NCBI GenBank assembly: GCA_023459335.1
Contig: JAEWUO010000013.1
Location: 59,313-123,312, forward strand
Reading direction: 5' to 3'
Length of the DNA stretch: 64,000 nt
From: Bacillota bacterium
GTDB taxonomy: Bacteria > Bacillota > Clostridia > Christensenellales > CAG-138
A program made the translations under genes and the position numbers. A model generated the notes under the pieces. The model was not told the DNA's origin and ran no database searches. It saw nothing but the letters and a program-made list of their open reading frames with translations. Of the stretch, positions 25,932 to 34,812 are shown piece after piece; position 1 is the stretch's first letter; each line of letters begins with the position of its first letter.

Positions 25932-27455
25932 TTAGGATTGTTTCTGTAAATATTGATAAAAGTCCGAATCTTTGTAATTACTAGCAAGAAAATTCTGATT
26001 ACCCTTAACCGGTTTATCAGACAGTGTTTTCATATCATCCGCAACCAGGTTTAATTGATTGTGTACTAACACCGCGTTGACTGCACGGCAATACTCTACG
26101 ATTGGCGTTGCGGTACCGATAATAAAAATGATTGCGATTGCAAGTCCAATCGCTCGAATACAAACGTAGCGCTTGCCCTCGAAAACCTTCAAACGGATGC
26201 TGCTGTTTAGCGTACGAATCGTCAGCATCATGAGTACCAGAAGCGCCGGAATTGACGCGCGCATGGCAAAGTCGGTCGTCGAGCCTATGCTGAACGCGCC
26301 TAAGAAGCAAAGCGAAACGATTGAAATCCAATACAATATGTTATTTCGATGTTCCTTATATAGAACAATACCTAGAATGCCGAATTCGATCATACAAAAG
26401 AGTACATATCTGAGAATGGCGATTCCCCAACCGATGGAATCGGCATACAGATTAAATTGAAACGGATTGCCATCCACCGTCCGATTTGTTTTGTAGTACA
26501 GATAAAAAATTGGCAATAACACTACGGCGGCAACGATATTTTGTACTGAGAATACTTCCTTCAGAAAACAGGAAACCTGTTTTGAGCGAATGAAGGGGAT
26601 CAGTTTGTGCACTCCCATGCCGAAAAGAAGTAAAAGCAATCCTACTGCCGGGATAGACGAACTGATAAGAATAATCAGACACAGGAAAACATAATTCCGG
26701 ACGCTTTTTTCGTTTACAAAAAGAGCTGTGGCGAGCCATACTGGCGTGGATTGATTGTACACCCAGAATAGTTGCGTAGTGTTTGAACTGTACTGATATG
26801 TCCCCGACCACCATTCCAGATGATTCGGTATTGCCTTAACGTCGAAACGAAGGGAACTAAGAACGCCTATGATGTCCATTCCGCTAAAGAATACGAGCAA
26901 TATCATAGCCAGAACGATTTTTTTGAACGAATCCGCTTTTGTGTAGATAAATATCAACAGAGATACGAAAAAAAGGTAGAGAAATGACCAGAGAAACAAA
27001 GCGGCATTTGCGACAATCCATGCCGTCTCAAAGTTAAAAAACAGATTGGCCGCTTTCCCAATGGACGCGGGAATCAGCCAAAAACCTATGTAATAAACCA
27101 ATGAACACCCGGTCTGTTCATATACGACCGGCCAACGAAAAGCAACCAAATCCCTGAATATCGCATTACGGTATTGATGGTCGCTTGACTGATAAAAGAA
27201 GCCGCCTTGTCCCGCGAAGTAACACCATAGCAGAAGTATGACGGATATAAATATAATGGCGTTTATCTTGATCTCATAAACGGCAGATTGGGTTTTCCGC
27301 GCATTTAGGAGAATGAGTACCCATGAAGCCAGAAGTAACGCCGCCGCCGGAACGGCAATCAGCGGCCTTATCCAGCCGATGATAAAAAAGGATGTTGGAA
27401 GCAGCAGTAAGAAGTACGCTGCCGCTTGTATATGCCAGACTTTTATTTTCACCAT
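25932..27455 (-). CDS. Polytopic membrane protein, GT-C-like, function unknown
   Basis: 507 residues with about 10-12 membrane helices. After the first helices comes a polar loop, GQGGFFYQSSDHQYRNAIFRDLVAFRWPVVYEQTG, whose acidic and basic residues and position recall the first extracytoplasmic loop of GT-C glycosyltransferases. That similarity is only topological and no family signature is certain. The region is AT-rich and the gene stands alone between two copies of the intergenic repeat, which suggests acquisition. Confidence 0.6.
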   Translation of the reverse strand: MVKIKVWHIQAAAYFLLLLPTSFFIIGWIRPLIAVPAAALLLASWVLILLNARKTQSAVYEIKINAIIFISVILLLWCYFAGQGGFFYQSSDHQYRNAIFRDLVAFRWPVVYEQTGCSLVYYIGFWLIPASIGKAANLFFNFETAWIVANAALFLWSFLYLFFVSLLIFIYTKADSFKKIVLAMILLVFFSGMDIIGVLSSLRFDVKAIPNHLEWWSGTYQYSSNTTQLFWVYNQSTPVWLATALFVNEKSVRNYVFLCLIILISSSIPAVGLLLLLFGMGVHKLIPFIRSKQVSCFLKEVFSVQNIVAAVVLLPIFYLYYKTNRTVDGNPFQFNLYADSIGWGIAILRYVLFCMIEFGILGIVLYKEHRNNILYWISIVSLCFLGAFSIGSTTDFAMRASIPALLVLMMLTIRTLNSSIRLKVFEGKRYVCIRAIGLAIAIIFIIGTATPIVEYCRAVNAVLVHNQLNLVADDMKTLSDKPVKGNQNFLASNYKDSDFYQYLQKQS

Positions 27456-28160
27456 CTTTTATATATACCGTCTATGCTTCATTGAAAACTGATCCTTACA
27501 TAATGATCTTCCAATATGGATTTTCCGGACCGGCAACGTTCCTGTATTCTTTATCTCTTAAAATCGAGCCGCAGAATTGTATAAACTATCTGAAATTATA
27601 TACACTCGTATCACTTCTAGTCAAGGGAGCGCATTATAACAAAAGACGCTTTGGCTGCGGCCTGCTTGCGCTTCGCGCGGCGCAAGCCCCCGCTCCTGAA
27701 AGACTCGCACAGCAAGCCTTTTCCCGCCTGACGGCGGGCGGAGCTTCAAATCCAGTTATATGCCATGCAGCCAATCAAAAAAGGCAGCCGGTTATGGCTG
27801 CTTTCCTGATTGGTCTAAAACCACAAAAGCAGATACAATGAAACGATCGCGGGAGGGGGTTCAAGCTTGAATGCCTAGACTCATATCGACTGATGACCGC
27901 CAGTTTTTGAGCAGATCTTTAGGTTGCCTGAAATGCTAGTCTTATTCTCCCATTAGGAATAAATACAGATACGCGTGATGTATGCCGAATAACGATATCA
28001 CTTGATATTAACGATTTACTGATTTGCTGCAAAAGAACCTACTGTACTTATATTAATTAAGGTAAGTGATTGAACACTTTATTCGGTACAATTGGTTACC
28101 ATTTTGATTTCTTGTGCTTTTTCTGCCCCTTGATATACTTCGGCCGCCGCTCGGACAATA
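27456..28160. other. Long gene-free stretch with repeat copy 1
   Basis: A 705-base gap. It holds the repeat at 27651-27859. The rest (27456-27650 and 27860-28160) is AT-rich, with no convincing ORF, tRNA or promoter. Confidence 0.6.
27651..27859 (+). repeat. Intergenic repeat, copy 1 (most complete)
   Basis: The first 165 bases match 29397-29560 with about a dozen differences and one indel. The last part matches 25675-25788. It contains the 12-mer TTCAAATCCAGT (27745-27756), which is a tRNA T-arm-like sequence, and a terminator-like hairpin GGCAGCC-ggttat-GGCTGC. It has no coding sequence. Confidence 0.85.
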
Positions 28161-29036
28161 TTATTGTGCATTCTTACAGATGCGCTCAATTGACACCTCA
28201 AAATTGTTACTGTAATCATTCGCCACAAATATCAACTTTGCGCCATCAGGGGCAACACCTTCAAAACGTACGTTTTGTTCAACTGTGTTAAAATCATCCA
28301 CACCTAAAAGCTGTTTTGCGTAATATACCGCAAGTTGATTTGCTTGCGCACCGCTTAAAGTCCAATCAAGTGAGATAAAAATCGAACCATCCTTGTTATA
28401 GTTGATAACATGCAAGGGATCCGGGATTCCAAATTCATCCAATGTGTCTTGCTTGAGCATAAACTCGTCATAGGATGAAAAGTATTCCATGTCAAGCTGG
28501 TATATTTTTGACGCAGTCTCAATATTGGAAAGCTCAAATCCAATATTAAGCGTGTCATCATCTTCCGCTTCTATGAAACTTAAATAATCACCATCGCCGG
28601 TGAATCCTTCGGACATTTTGGAAATCTGCGAACCGTAACCTTCTTGTAAAACGCGATTAATATTATCAATTACTTCATCTGTTAATGTGCAGTCGTATTG
28701 TAAAAAGATAAAATATTCTTCAGATGAAATACTGATAGTACCATCCAAAAACCGATCATCCATGCCATCCATCACGTTCGCTTTACCCAACAAATCACGA
28801 ACGGTTTCATAGGAAAGATCGCGCTTTGGTTCAGGCGAACATGTTGAAGCAGGCTCCGGCGTTTCAACCGCAGCTGGTGAAATCTCTGGGGAGACGTTCA
28901 GATTCTCGACGGTTTTGTTGAGCTGTGCAACTTGACTTTCCAGCACGTCAAGACGCGCTAGTATTTCCTGATTACCGCACCCATTTAGTAACAGTACTAT
29001 AAAGAAACAGAAACAAGGAAGCGCAATCCTTTTCAT
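28161..29036 (-). CDS. Lipoprotein with coiled coil and Pro-rich linker, unknown function
   Basis: A 291-residue protein with a clear lipobox, FIVLLLNGC (Cys about 21), so it should be anchored outside the membrane. A short coiled coil (EILARLDVLESQVAQLNKTVENL) is followed by a Pro/Glu/Thr linker and a C-terminal region with two similar halves, each holding an Asp/Gly-rich turn before a strand. I do not recognise the family. It is AT-rich like its neighbours. Confidence 0.65.
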   Translation of the reverse strand: MKRIALPCFCFFIVLLLNGCGNQEILARLDVLESQVAQLNKTVENLNVSPEISPAAVETPEPASTCSPEPKRDLSYETVRDLLGKANVMDGMDDRFLDGTISISSEEYFIFLQYDCTLTDEVIDNINRVLQEGYGSQISKMSEGFTGDGDYLSFIEAEDDDTLNIGFELSNIETASKIYQLDMEYFSSYDEFMLKQDTLDEFGIPDPLHVINYNKDGSIFISLDWTLSGAQANQLAVYYAKQLLGVDDFNTVEQNVRFEGVAPDGAKLIFVANDYSNNFEVSIERICKNAQ

Positions 29037-29303
29037 TTTTTTCCTCCGGTGGTTTTCTTCTCATAAAAGAGAGCGAAGCATAAGCAGATGCTAATTTCGA
29101 TAGATTAACTATATTTTAGCCGAGCTCATATTTTTCGTCAACGCACTGAGCGCATAAACCGCTATCAAAAGACACAGGCATTCATTCGCGGCGGATCTGT
29201 TGTATATAAATGATCTGGTAATAAAAATTGTCGATAATGGGAGTGTGTTAAAATTTCGGATAGCATGGTAAGAGAGTAAAATTGAGATCAGGAGGAAAGA
29301 ACC
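29037..29303. other. Gene-free stretch before the transposase remnant
   Basis: This AT-rich stretch contains no gene. It probably includes the left side of the former insertion sequence, but I could not identify a terminal inverted repeat. Confidence 0.4.
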
Positions 29304-29387
29304 ATGCTGAAACAACGAACGCAATACGATGACGAATTCAGAAAAACAATGTATGGAGCACTTATAGCAATCATCCTTGCGGTATGA
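29304..29387 (+). pseudogene. N-terminal remnant of an IS3-type transposase orfA
   Basis: A strong ribosome site (AGGAGGAAAGAACC) precedes ATG 29304. The 27-residue product begins MLKQRTQYDDEFRKTMYGAL, which resembles the start of IS3/IS1-type helix-turn-helix transposase proteins (Q-Y-x-D/E-E-F-R/K-K). It then runs into unrelated hydrophobic residues and a stop. The rest of the element is missing. It ends ten bases before repeat copy 2. Confidence 0.55.
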
Positions 29388-29396
29388 TTTTCCGAT

Positions 29397-29560
29397 TTGG
29401 CTGCGGTCTGCTTGCGCTTCACGCGGCGCAAGCCCCCACTCCTGAAAGACTCGCACAGCGAGCTTTTTCCACCTGACGGCGGGCGGAGTTTCAAATCCAG
29501 TTATATGCCATGCGGCCAATCAAAAAAGGCAGCCGATTATGGCTGCTTTCTTGATTGGTC
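29397..29560 (+). repeat. Intergenic repeat, copy 2, abutting tRNA-Pro
   Basis: 164 bases nearly identical to 27651-27815. Its right end meets the tRNA-Pro 3' end. The 12-mer TTCAAATCCAGT (29490-29501) is the exact reverse complement of ACTGGATTTGAA in the tRNA-Pro T-arm (29567-29578), so the region can fold as a large inverted repeat around the terminator hairpin. Confidence 0.85.
29522..29546 (-). terminator. Terminator of the tRNA-Thr/tRNA-Pro transcript
   Basis: On the minus strand, GCAGCC-ataatc-GGCTGC followed by CTTTTTT, 13 bases after the tRNA-Pro 3' end. It is part of the repeat. Confidence 0.8.
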
Positions 29561-29632
29561 GGGGTGACTGGATTTGAACCAGCGACCTTTTGGTCCCGAA
29601 CCAAACGCGCTACCAAACTGCGCTACACCCCG
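29559..29632 (-). tRNA. tRNA-Pro(CGG)
   Basis: Folds as a full cloverleaf on the minus strand: acceptor CGGGGTG / CACCCCG, D-stem GCGC / GCGC, anticodon stem TTTGG / CCAAA with loop TTCGGGA (anticodon CGG), T-loop TTCAAAT. The discriminator is A and CCA is not encoded. Confidence 0.92.
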
Positions 29633-29639
29633 AAAAAAA

Positions 29640-29715
29640 TGGAGCCAATGTGGGGACTCGGACCCCAGACCTGCTGATTACGAATCAGCTGCTCTACCAA
29701 CTGAGCTACATTGGC
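29640..29715 (-). tRNA. tRNA-Thr(CGT)
   Basis: Acceptor GCCAATG / CATTGGC, anticodon stem GCTGA / TCAGC with loop TTCGTAA (anticodon CGT), T-stem TGGGG / CCCCA. Discriminator T and an encoded CCA. It lies seven bases upstream of tRNA-Pro in the same transcript. Confidence 0.93.
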
Positions 29716-29920
29716 AACTCGTGCTTTTCAATTATATGCGTCGAGGCAGGGAGTGTCAAGCCATTTTGCCGCAAATCCGATCAGGATTTTACCGCTTTTC
29801 CGTACCCGAAAATCAACACCGCCTTACGGCGATAAAAAACCGGAACGACTGCCGTTCCGGTTATGAAAAAAGACGAAATGCGCACCGCCGCGCAGACACG
29901 GTCGATGCGATGAAGGCATT

Positions 29921-30406
29921 TCAATCCCATATCGCTAGATAATCTCTCCATTCAATGGCGCAGTGAAATGTGCCGATCACGCCGAACACGGCGGCGACGA
30001 CGCTCAGGTATCCGATGAAAACGCCGCCTGTCAGAACCATGAATGCAATATTGCCGCCGCAATACAAGAGAAAAATAATCGCCGCAGCACGGCTTTTTAC
30101 AATATGGATGAACATGGTAAATATCAGACAAAAGAACGCGTCGATCATCATGTAGTAACTGTATGGGAAAATCTTCAGGAACATGATGATCATCGTAGAA
30201 GCCGCGCTGAGATAACCAAACACGGCGGCTGTTCTGCACATGCGCATCCCTTTGGAGTAAAGGAGCAGAAAATTACGCTTGGTCAGCCCGTACGGCGCTT
30301 CGAAGGGCGATCTGTCGCCGAGCGCTCTTCTTCTTTGCCGACATTCGTGGCAGAGAACGGCGTTTGAATTCGGCATCCGCCTGCCGCAGTCGGAGCAGTA
30401 ATTCAT
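29921..30406 (-). CDS. Membrane protein with N-terminal zinc ribbon
   Basis: 161 residues from the ATG at 30406, which follows GGAGG. The start MNYCSDCGRRMPNSNAVLCHEC has two CxxC pairs that should bind zinc. Four membrane helices follow a polar segment. Proteins with this layout are common in Clostridia but have no assigned role. It is a single gene upstream of the tRNA pair. Confidence 0.7.
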   Translation of the reverse strand: MNYCSDCGRRMPNSNAVLCHECRQRRRALGDRSPFEAPYGLTKRNFLLLYSKGMRMCRTAAVFGYLSAASTMIIMFLKIFPYSYYMMIDAFFCLIFTMFIHIVKSRAAAIIFLLYCGGNIAFMVLTGGVFIGYLSVVAAVFGVIGTFHCAIEWRDYLAIWD

Positions 30407-30508
30407 GGGATCCTCCATAACAGGCTTTTTCTTAATCATACACGTCCGATTGTATCAATACAAGCGGGAATGATTTAAACCGAAACAAGGCTCTTACCGA
30501 AATCCGAG

Positions 30509-30542
30509 AAAAAGAGCCCGGCACGTATGCGCCGGACTCTTT
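30509..30542 (-). terminator. Terminator of the acyl-CoA synthetase operon
   Basis: On the minus strand, AGAGTCCGGCGC-atac-GTGCCGGGCTCTTTTT, with one G-T pair and one mismatch in the stem, 13 bases after the stop codon. Confidence 0.85.
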
Positions 30543-30554
30543 GTACGGACTCGC

Positions 30555-32264
30555 TTAGATCGCCTGTTTTTCCAGTTCCTCTTTTTCTAGAACGGTGTAC
30601 GCCACCTTGCCGACGAGCGTCTTTGGCAGTTCGCTGCGGAACTCGATCTCGTACGGCACGGCATATTTCGCGACTGTCCTGCGGCAGTGATCCAGGATAT
30701 CCTCCTTGAGCGCCGGCGTCGGCAGCACGTTCGGCCTGAGCACGACAAACGCCTTGATTTTTTGCATGCGGTAGGAGTCCGGGACGCCGATGACGCAGCT
30801 CATGAGCACCTTGTCGTGCGCGTCGATTGCGTTCTCCACCTGCGAAGGGTATACGTTATACCCGCTCGTGATGATGAGCCTCTTGATGCGCTGGCGGAAG
30901 AAGATAAACCCGTCCGCGTCCATATAACCAAGGTCGCCCGTGTGCAGCCAGACGTGCCCGTCCGCGTGCTTTTTCAGCACGTTTGCGGTCTCCTCGGGCT
31001 GGTTGACATATTCCAGCATGACGGAAGGCCCGCAGAGGCAGATCTCGCCGTCTTCTTCATAAGGCGCTTCCTCCGTTGTGCCCGTTCTGACGATCTTATA
31101 GTAGGTATCGGGAAACGGCAGTCCGATGCTGCCTTCGCGGTACATATGATACGGAGTCAAGCAGCTCGCCGTGACGCATTCGGTGGTGCCGTAACCTTCG
31201 CGCACCTGCACGGTTGCCCCGTGTTCGGCGAGGAACGTGTCGAACTTCTTTTTCAGTTCGATGGAGAGCGTGTCTCCGCCGGAGAAAACGCCCATCAGCT
31301 GGCTCATGTCCACGCCGTCCATATAAGGGTTGCGCGTGATGCCTTCGTAGAGCGTCGGAACGCCCGCGATATAGTTCGGTTTCTCCTTCTTTAGGAGTTT
31401 TGCGTAGCTCTCGACAGATACGCGCGGAACGAGGATCGCGGTCACGCCGGCGACGAGCATCGTATGGATGCATACGCCGAGGCCGAATCCGTGGAACATC
31501 GGCATGGCGGCAAGCATGCGCGCGCCGGGCACGACGCAGTGTCCCATGGCGCAGGTTTGCAGCGCGAGCGCGTTGAAGTTAAGGTTGCTTAACAGGATGC
31601 CTTTCGTGGTTCCCGTCGTACCGCCGGAGAATAAGATGACGGCGGGGTCCGCGCCTTTGCGCGCGACAAAGCACGAATCGTCCCGCCGTTTCGCGCCTTT
31701 GAGAAACGCGTCCCAGTAGAGCACGTCCGCCTCTTTCGGAATCTTCGGCACCTTTCGCCCTTCGGTCAGCGCGAAGCCTGCCTTCATGACGGGGGAGAGC
31801 GCGTCCTTCACGCTCGTGAGCACCAGCGTTTCAAAGTCGACCTGCCTGCGCACTTCCTCGAACTTTCCGTAAAACGCGTCGAGTGAAACGACCGCTTTCG
31901 AGCCGGAGTCCTTGATGTAAAAGGCGATTTCACCGACGCTCGAGAGCGGGTGGATCAGGGACGCGATCGCGCCGATGCGGTTGAGCGCGTAGAAGCAGAG
32001 CACGATCTGCGGGCAATTCGGCATGCAGAGGGTCACTTTATCGCCCGCCCGGATTCCGATTGCGGCAAACGCGCGCGCGGTCTGTGCAATCTGCTGGACG
32101 AGATCGCGGTATTTTGTGCCCTTACCCATAAAGGTGACGGCTTTGAACGAGGGGTAGAGGTTCGCCGCGCGCTCCACCATATCGTACATGGAGACGTCGG
32201 GGTAGGAGAGGCGGGCGTCCACCTCTCCATAAAACGAAAGCCACGGGGCGTTTACGTTTGACAT
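30555..32264 (-). CDS. Acyl-CoA synthetase, AMP-forming (long-chain fatty acid ligase-like)
   Basis: 569 residues from the ATG at 32264. It activates a carboxylic acid as acyl-AMP and then acyl-CoA. Motifs are complete: P-loop ILFSGGTTGTTKG, the AMP-binding EGYGTTE, the hinge LHTGDLGYMDADGFIFFRQR and the C-terminal LPKTLVGKVAY with the catalytic Lys. No signal peptide. A longer frame upstream overlaps the preceding gene and is a shadow. It lies 28 bases after an E2-like acyltransferase gene on the same strand, so the product may be passed to that partner. Confidence 0.9.
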   Translation of the reverse strand: MSNVNAPWLSFYGEVDARLSYPDVSMYDMVERAANLYPSFKAVTFMGKGTKYRDLVQQIAQTARAFAAIGIRAGDKVTLCMPNCPQIVLCFYALNRIGAIASLIHPLSSVGEIAFYIKDSGSKAVVSLDAFYGKFEEVRRQVDFETLVLTSVKDALSPVMKAGFALTEGRKVPKIPKEADVLYWDAFLKGAKRRDDSCFVARKGADPAVILFSGGTTGTTKGILLSNLNFNALALQTCAMGHCVVPGARMLAAMPMFHGFGLGVCIHTMLVAGVTAILVPRVSVESYAKLLKKEKPNYIAGVPTLYEGITRNPYMDGVDMSQLMGVFSGGDTLSIELKKKFDTFLAEHGATVQVREGYGTTECVTASCLTPYHMYREGSIGLPFPDTYYKIVRTGTTEEAPYEEDGEICLCGPSVMLEYVNQPEETANVLKKHADGHVWLHTGDLGYMDADGFIFFRQRIKRLIITSGYNVYPSQVENAIDAHDKVLMSCVIGVPDSYRMQKIKAFVVLRPNVLPTPALKEDILDHCRRTVAKYAVPYEIEFRSELPKTLVGKVAYTVLEKEELEKQAI

Positions 32265-32292
32265 ATCCTCGCAATAAGGGGAACGGTGTTCT

Positions 32293-33183
32293 TCAGTATG
32301 CAATATCGAGCGCCTCCTTTGCCGGAATATCGAGCCATTCGGGTTCGGCCAGAATTTTCTTAAACAGGCGGATCGTCTTGGAGAAATAATACCCGTCCGC
32401 GATGCGCTCGTCGAGCGTGAACCCGAGGCCAAGCGCGGGCCTGACGGAAACGCTGCCGTCCGCGCCGTAAAACGGCTGCATGTGTTTTTCGCCGACGATG
32501 ACGAATACGGAATTCGTGCTCCAGTTGGCAAGATGGTGATAGCCCGCGTTGAGTTGGATGGAGCCGAGGTTGGAAATGAATACCGTGCTGTTATAAGGAT
32601 CTTCGTTTGCGAGGTCCTTCGGCATATGCCCGTGCGCGTCGAGCGTACGAAGGAGAGATACGATCAGCTTTCGCATCCACATCGGGGTTTTGGCGAGCGT
32701 ATCGAGGATATCCGTCGTGCCGTCCTTCCTGTCGCTTTTACGGACCGAATACACAAAATCGCGGATCTTGTCGTGGATCATGTCGACCGATGATTTTTCG
32801 CTCGCCGGATCATATTTCAATATCATGATCGATTCGTCCGCGTTGTCCGCAAACGCTTTTTTTACTATAAAGGAAAATGAGATGTGATCGCGGTCGAAAT
32901 AACGGTTGCCGATGATGAAGCGATTCATGCGCGGGCGCATTTCGATGGTGCGCGACAGCGCGGCGAGAATGACGTGGAAAAAGGTGTATTTGTATTCCGG
33001 GTTCTGCGCGTTCTTCTTTGCCAGATACGTCTCCACGGCGCTCAGGTCGACGAGCTCCTGAATGAACGCTTCGTTGTCCGCGCGGTTTGGCAGCATCAGC
33101 GGCATGAATACGTGCATCGAGTCGAGATCGCGTACAAGCGTCGCGTCGCGGCGGTCGCCGCGGCGTTTCTTATGCAGTTCCAT
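32293..33183 (-). CDS. CAT/E2-fold acyltransferase homologue lacking the catalytic His
   Basis: 296 residues resembling only the catalytic domain of 2-oxoacid dehydrogenase E2 or chloramphenicol acetyltransferase: FFHVILAALSRTIEMRPRMNRFI, a central strand STVFISNLGSI, and GLGFTLDERIADGYYF. There is no lipoyl or E1/E3-binding domain. In E2 the last motif is DHRxxDG with a catalytic His; here residues 258-264 read D-E-R-I-A-D-G, so the His is a Glu. It is paired with an acyl-CoA synthetase, which suggests a role in acyl transfer or acyl-CoA binding, not in a dehydrogenase complex. Confidence 0.75.
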   Translation of the reverse strand: MELHKKRRGDRRDATLVRDLDSMHVFMPLMLPNRADNEAFIQELVDLSAVETYLAKKNAQNPEYKYTFFHVILAALSRTIEMRPRMNRFIIGNRYFDRDHISFSFIVKKAFADNADESIMILKYDPASEKSSVDMIHDKIRDFVYSVRKSDRKDGTTDILDTLAKTPMWMRKLIVSLLRTLDAHGHMPKDLANEDPYNSTVFISNLGSIQLNAGYHHLANWSTNSVFVIVGEKHMQPFYGADGSVSVRPALGLGFTLDERIADGYYFSKTIRLFKKILAEPEWLDIPAKEALDIAY

Positions 33184-33459
33184 GTGTATTCCATCCCAAT
33201 CTTGAAGTATGAGTGCAAATAATGGTTTGAATATATCCTTTTCTCAACAAATTGTCAACGCGCTGTTTATTCATTAAATAAATCTAAAAAAATCGAAAAT
33301 AAATGAATGATGTTTAGCATATTTTTCTTGCGACATAAGCTAATAACAAATACAATGAAGATAATAGTATTAAACAATTTTAAGTATTTTTACTCCAAAT
33401 TCTGTTTGCTTATTAAGTGGTATGCAGACTACCGTTTCAAGGAATATTTCGGGAGTTGT

Positions 33460-34395
33460 ATGGAAATTTTCACGACAGCTATGTTTAAAAAAATCATGAG
33501 TTCTACTCTTGCGATATTCGGAGGACTTGCGATTCTCCTAGCCAGTAAACCGAAACAGTTACTAATATATATACTTATTATAATTGCCAGTATTGCATTC
33601 GTTGTTTTTATTTTTCTAATACCAAATGGAGAATTACAACAATCGCTTCGAACAAGAAAGTATTTTTTATTGCGTGTTTCATGTATAGCTGTGGGAATCA
33701 TAACAAGTGTTCTCGCTTATATTCTCTATCAAGGTTATTTAGGAATAGGAAATGGAAGAATTGAGAAAGAGAACGAAGTTATAATCAGTGCAACAACTTC
33801 GACTCCAACACAAATAACAATAGAGCCAAATTCTCCTGAGCCCATCACGTTTACACCAACCAACACGGAAGCCCCTACAACTCCAACAAGCTATGCCATG
33901 TTTCCTCCGCCTATAATGGAAGCATATCAAGTCGGGCGTGATTATTTTGATAATGGTAAATTCAATGACGCATATCAATTTTTATTAAAAGCTGCTTTAG
34001 CCGGGCATTCAAATGCGCAATTATACACCGGGCGATGTCTAAAAGAGGGCGTTAGAGTTGATGAGAATGCTACCTCGGCTGCTGAGTGGTTTACTTTAGC
34101 TGCAAATCAAGGAAATGAAGAGGCGCAATATGAACTCGGAAGGTGCTATTATGGCGGCAGCGGCGGTGTAGATAAAAATGACCAAGTAGCTTTCTACTGG
34201 TTTTCAGCAGCTGCAAGCCGAGGTAGTGGAAATGGGTTATTATGGACTGGTTATTGTTATCACCATGGATATGGAGTCGAACAGAATTACGATTTAGCAA
34301 AAGAGAACTATATTGCAGCAGGTGAAAAGGGACAAGCATATGCTCAAAAACGCCTCGAAGAATTACAGAACGACATACAAAACGAAGACAAATGA
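33460..34395 (+). CDS. Membrane-anchored Sel1-repeat protein
   Basis: 311 residues from the ATG at 33460, which has GGGAG five bases upstream; the frame is open further upstream but without a ribosome site. Three hydrophobic segments (about 10-30, 32-50 and 68-90) precede a Thr/Pro-rich linker and then four Sel1-like repeats (about 155-305; AYQFLLKAALAGHSNAQLYTGRCLKEG and AAEWFTLAANQGNEEAQYELG). Sel1 repeats form a protein-binding solenoid, probably outside the cell. Very AT-rich compared with flanking genes, so probably acquired. Confidence 0.75.
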   Translation: MEIFTTAMFKKIMSSTLAIFGGLAILLASKPKQLLIYILIIIASIAFVVFIFLIPNGELQQSLRTRKYFLLRVSCIAVGIITSVLAYILYQGYLGIGNGRIEKENEVIISATTSTPTQITIEPNSPEPITFTPTNTEAPTTPTSYAMFPPPIMEAYQVGRDYFDNGKFNDAYQFLLKAALAGHSNAQLYTGRCLKEGVRVDENATSAAEWFTLAANQGNEEAQYELGRCYYGGSGGVDKNDQVAFYWFSAAASRGSGNGLLWTGYCYHHGYGVEQNYDLAKENYIAAGEKGQAYAQKRLEELQNDIQNEDK

Positions 34396-34527
34396 CTGAT
34401 TGATTAACATATGAATTATTTAACAACAAAATTTCATAAAATTAAATAAAGAAAGCTCAAAAAGCATCAGATTACACAACCTAATTCGGCAGATATAAAC
34501 GATTGTTCTGTTGATCCGCCCGTATCA

Positions 34528-34556
34528 TTGACAATTCCGGCGTATGCCGATATACT
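34528..34556 (+). promoter_or_regulatory. Sigma-A promoter of the corC-like leader
   Basis: TTGACA (34528-34533), 17 bases, TATACT (34551-34556). Confidence 0.8.
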
Positions 34557-34586
34557 TTTTTTATATATGACCGTGAGAGGACTAAA

Positions 34587-34676
34587 ATGAACGACGAAGA
34601 GAGCGACAGTACCGGCGACCACGAACACAATCGCATGAGAGAATGTTTTTTAAAGCACATAATCTGTCTCTGCTGA
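34587..34676 (+). CDS. Possible 29-residue acidic leader peptide
   Basis: The ATG at 34587 follows GAGAGG at a good distance and lies 31 bases after the -10 box. The peptide starts MNDEESDSTGDHEHNR and ends FLKHIICLC. Its N-terminal third is rich in Asp and Glu. It could be a regulatory leader peptide for the downstream CNNM/CorC gene, or a chance ORF. Confidence 0.4.
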   Translation: MNDEESDSTGDHEHNRMRECFLKHIICLC

Positions 34677-34812
34677 ATTGCGGACACAGGTTATGCTTTT
34701 TCTATTTCAGGGAGGCATTTTTGGAATAGTACGGGCGTAATCGCCCGGCGGACTACAGACTGAACAAAGACGCGGCCGAAAAAACACGCGGCCGAATTAA
34801 CGGAGAAATGGA

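Larger units (their letters stand above)
34396..34812 (+). promoter_or_regulatory. Long leader region of the corC-like gene
   Basis: A 417-base gap. It carries a consensus promoter (34528-34556), a 29-codon ORF (34587-34676), a small hairpin GGGCG-taat-CGCCC (about 34733-34746) and a direct repeat of CGCGGCCGAA (about 34772 and 34787) just before the start codon. The leader of about 250 bases suggests regulation after transcription starts. Confidence 0.5.

Noticed and set aside
29490..29578. tRNA-Pro T-arm repeat as a simple attL/attR pair
   Set aside because: The repeat copy is inverted relative to the tRNA, while att duplications from tRNA integration are direct repeats.
29574..29942. Plus-strand ORFs over the tRNA-Pro/tRNA-Thr region
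   Set aside because: They translate the antisense of tRNA genes.
34396..34812. M-box or other known Mg2+ riboswitch in the corC leader
   Set aside because: I could not find the M-box conserved core; only small hairpins and a short ORF are present.
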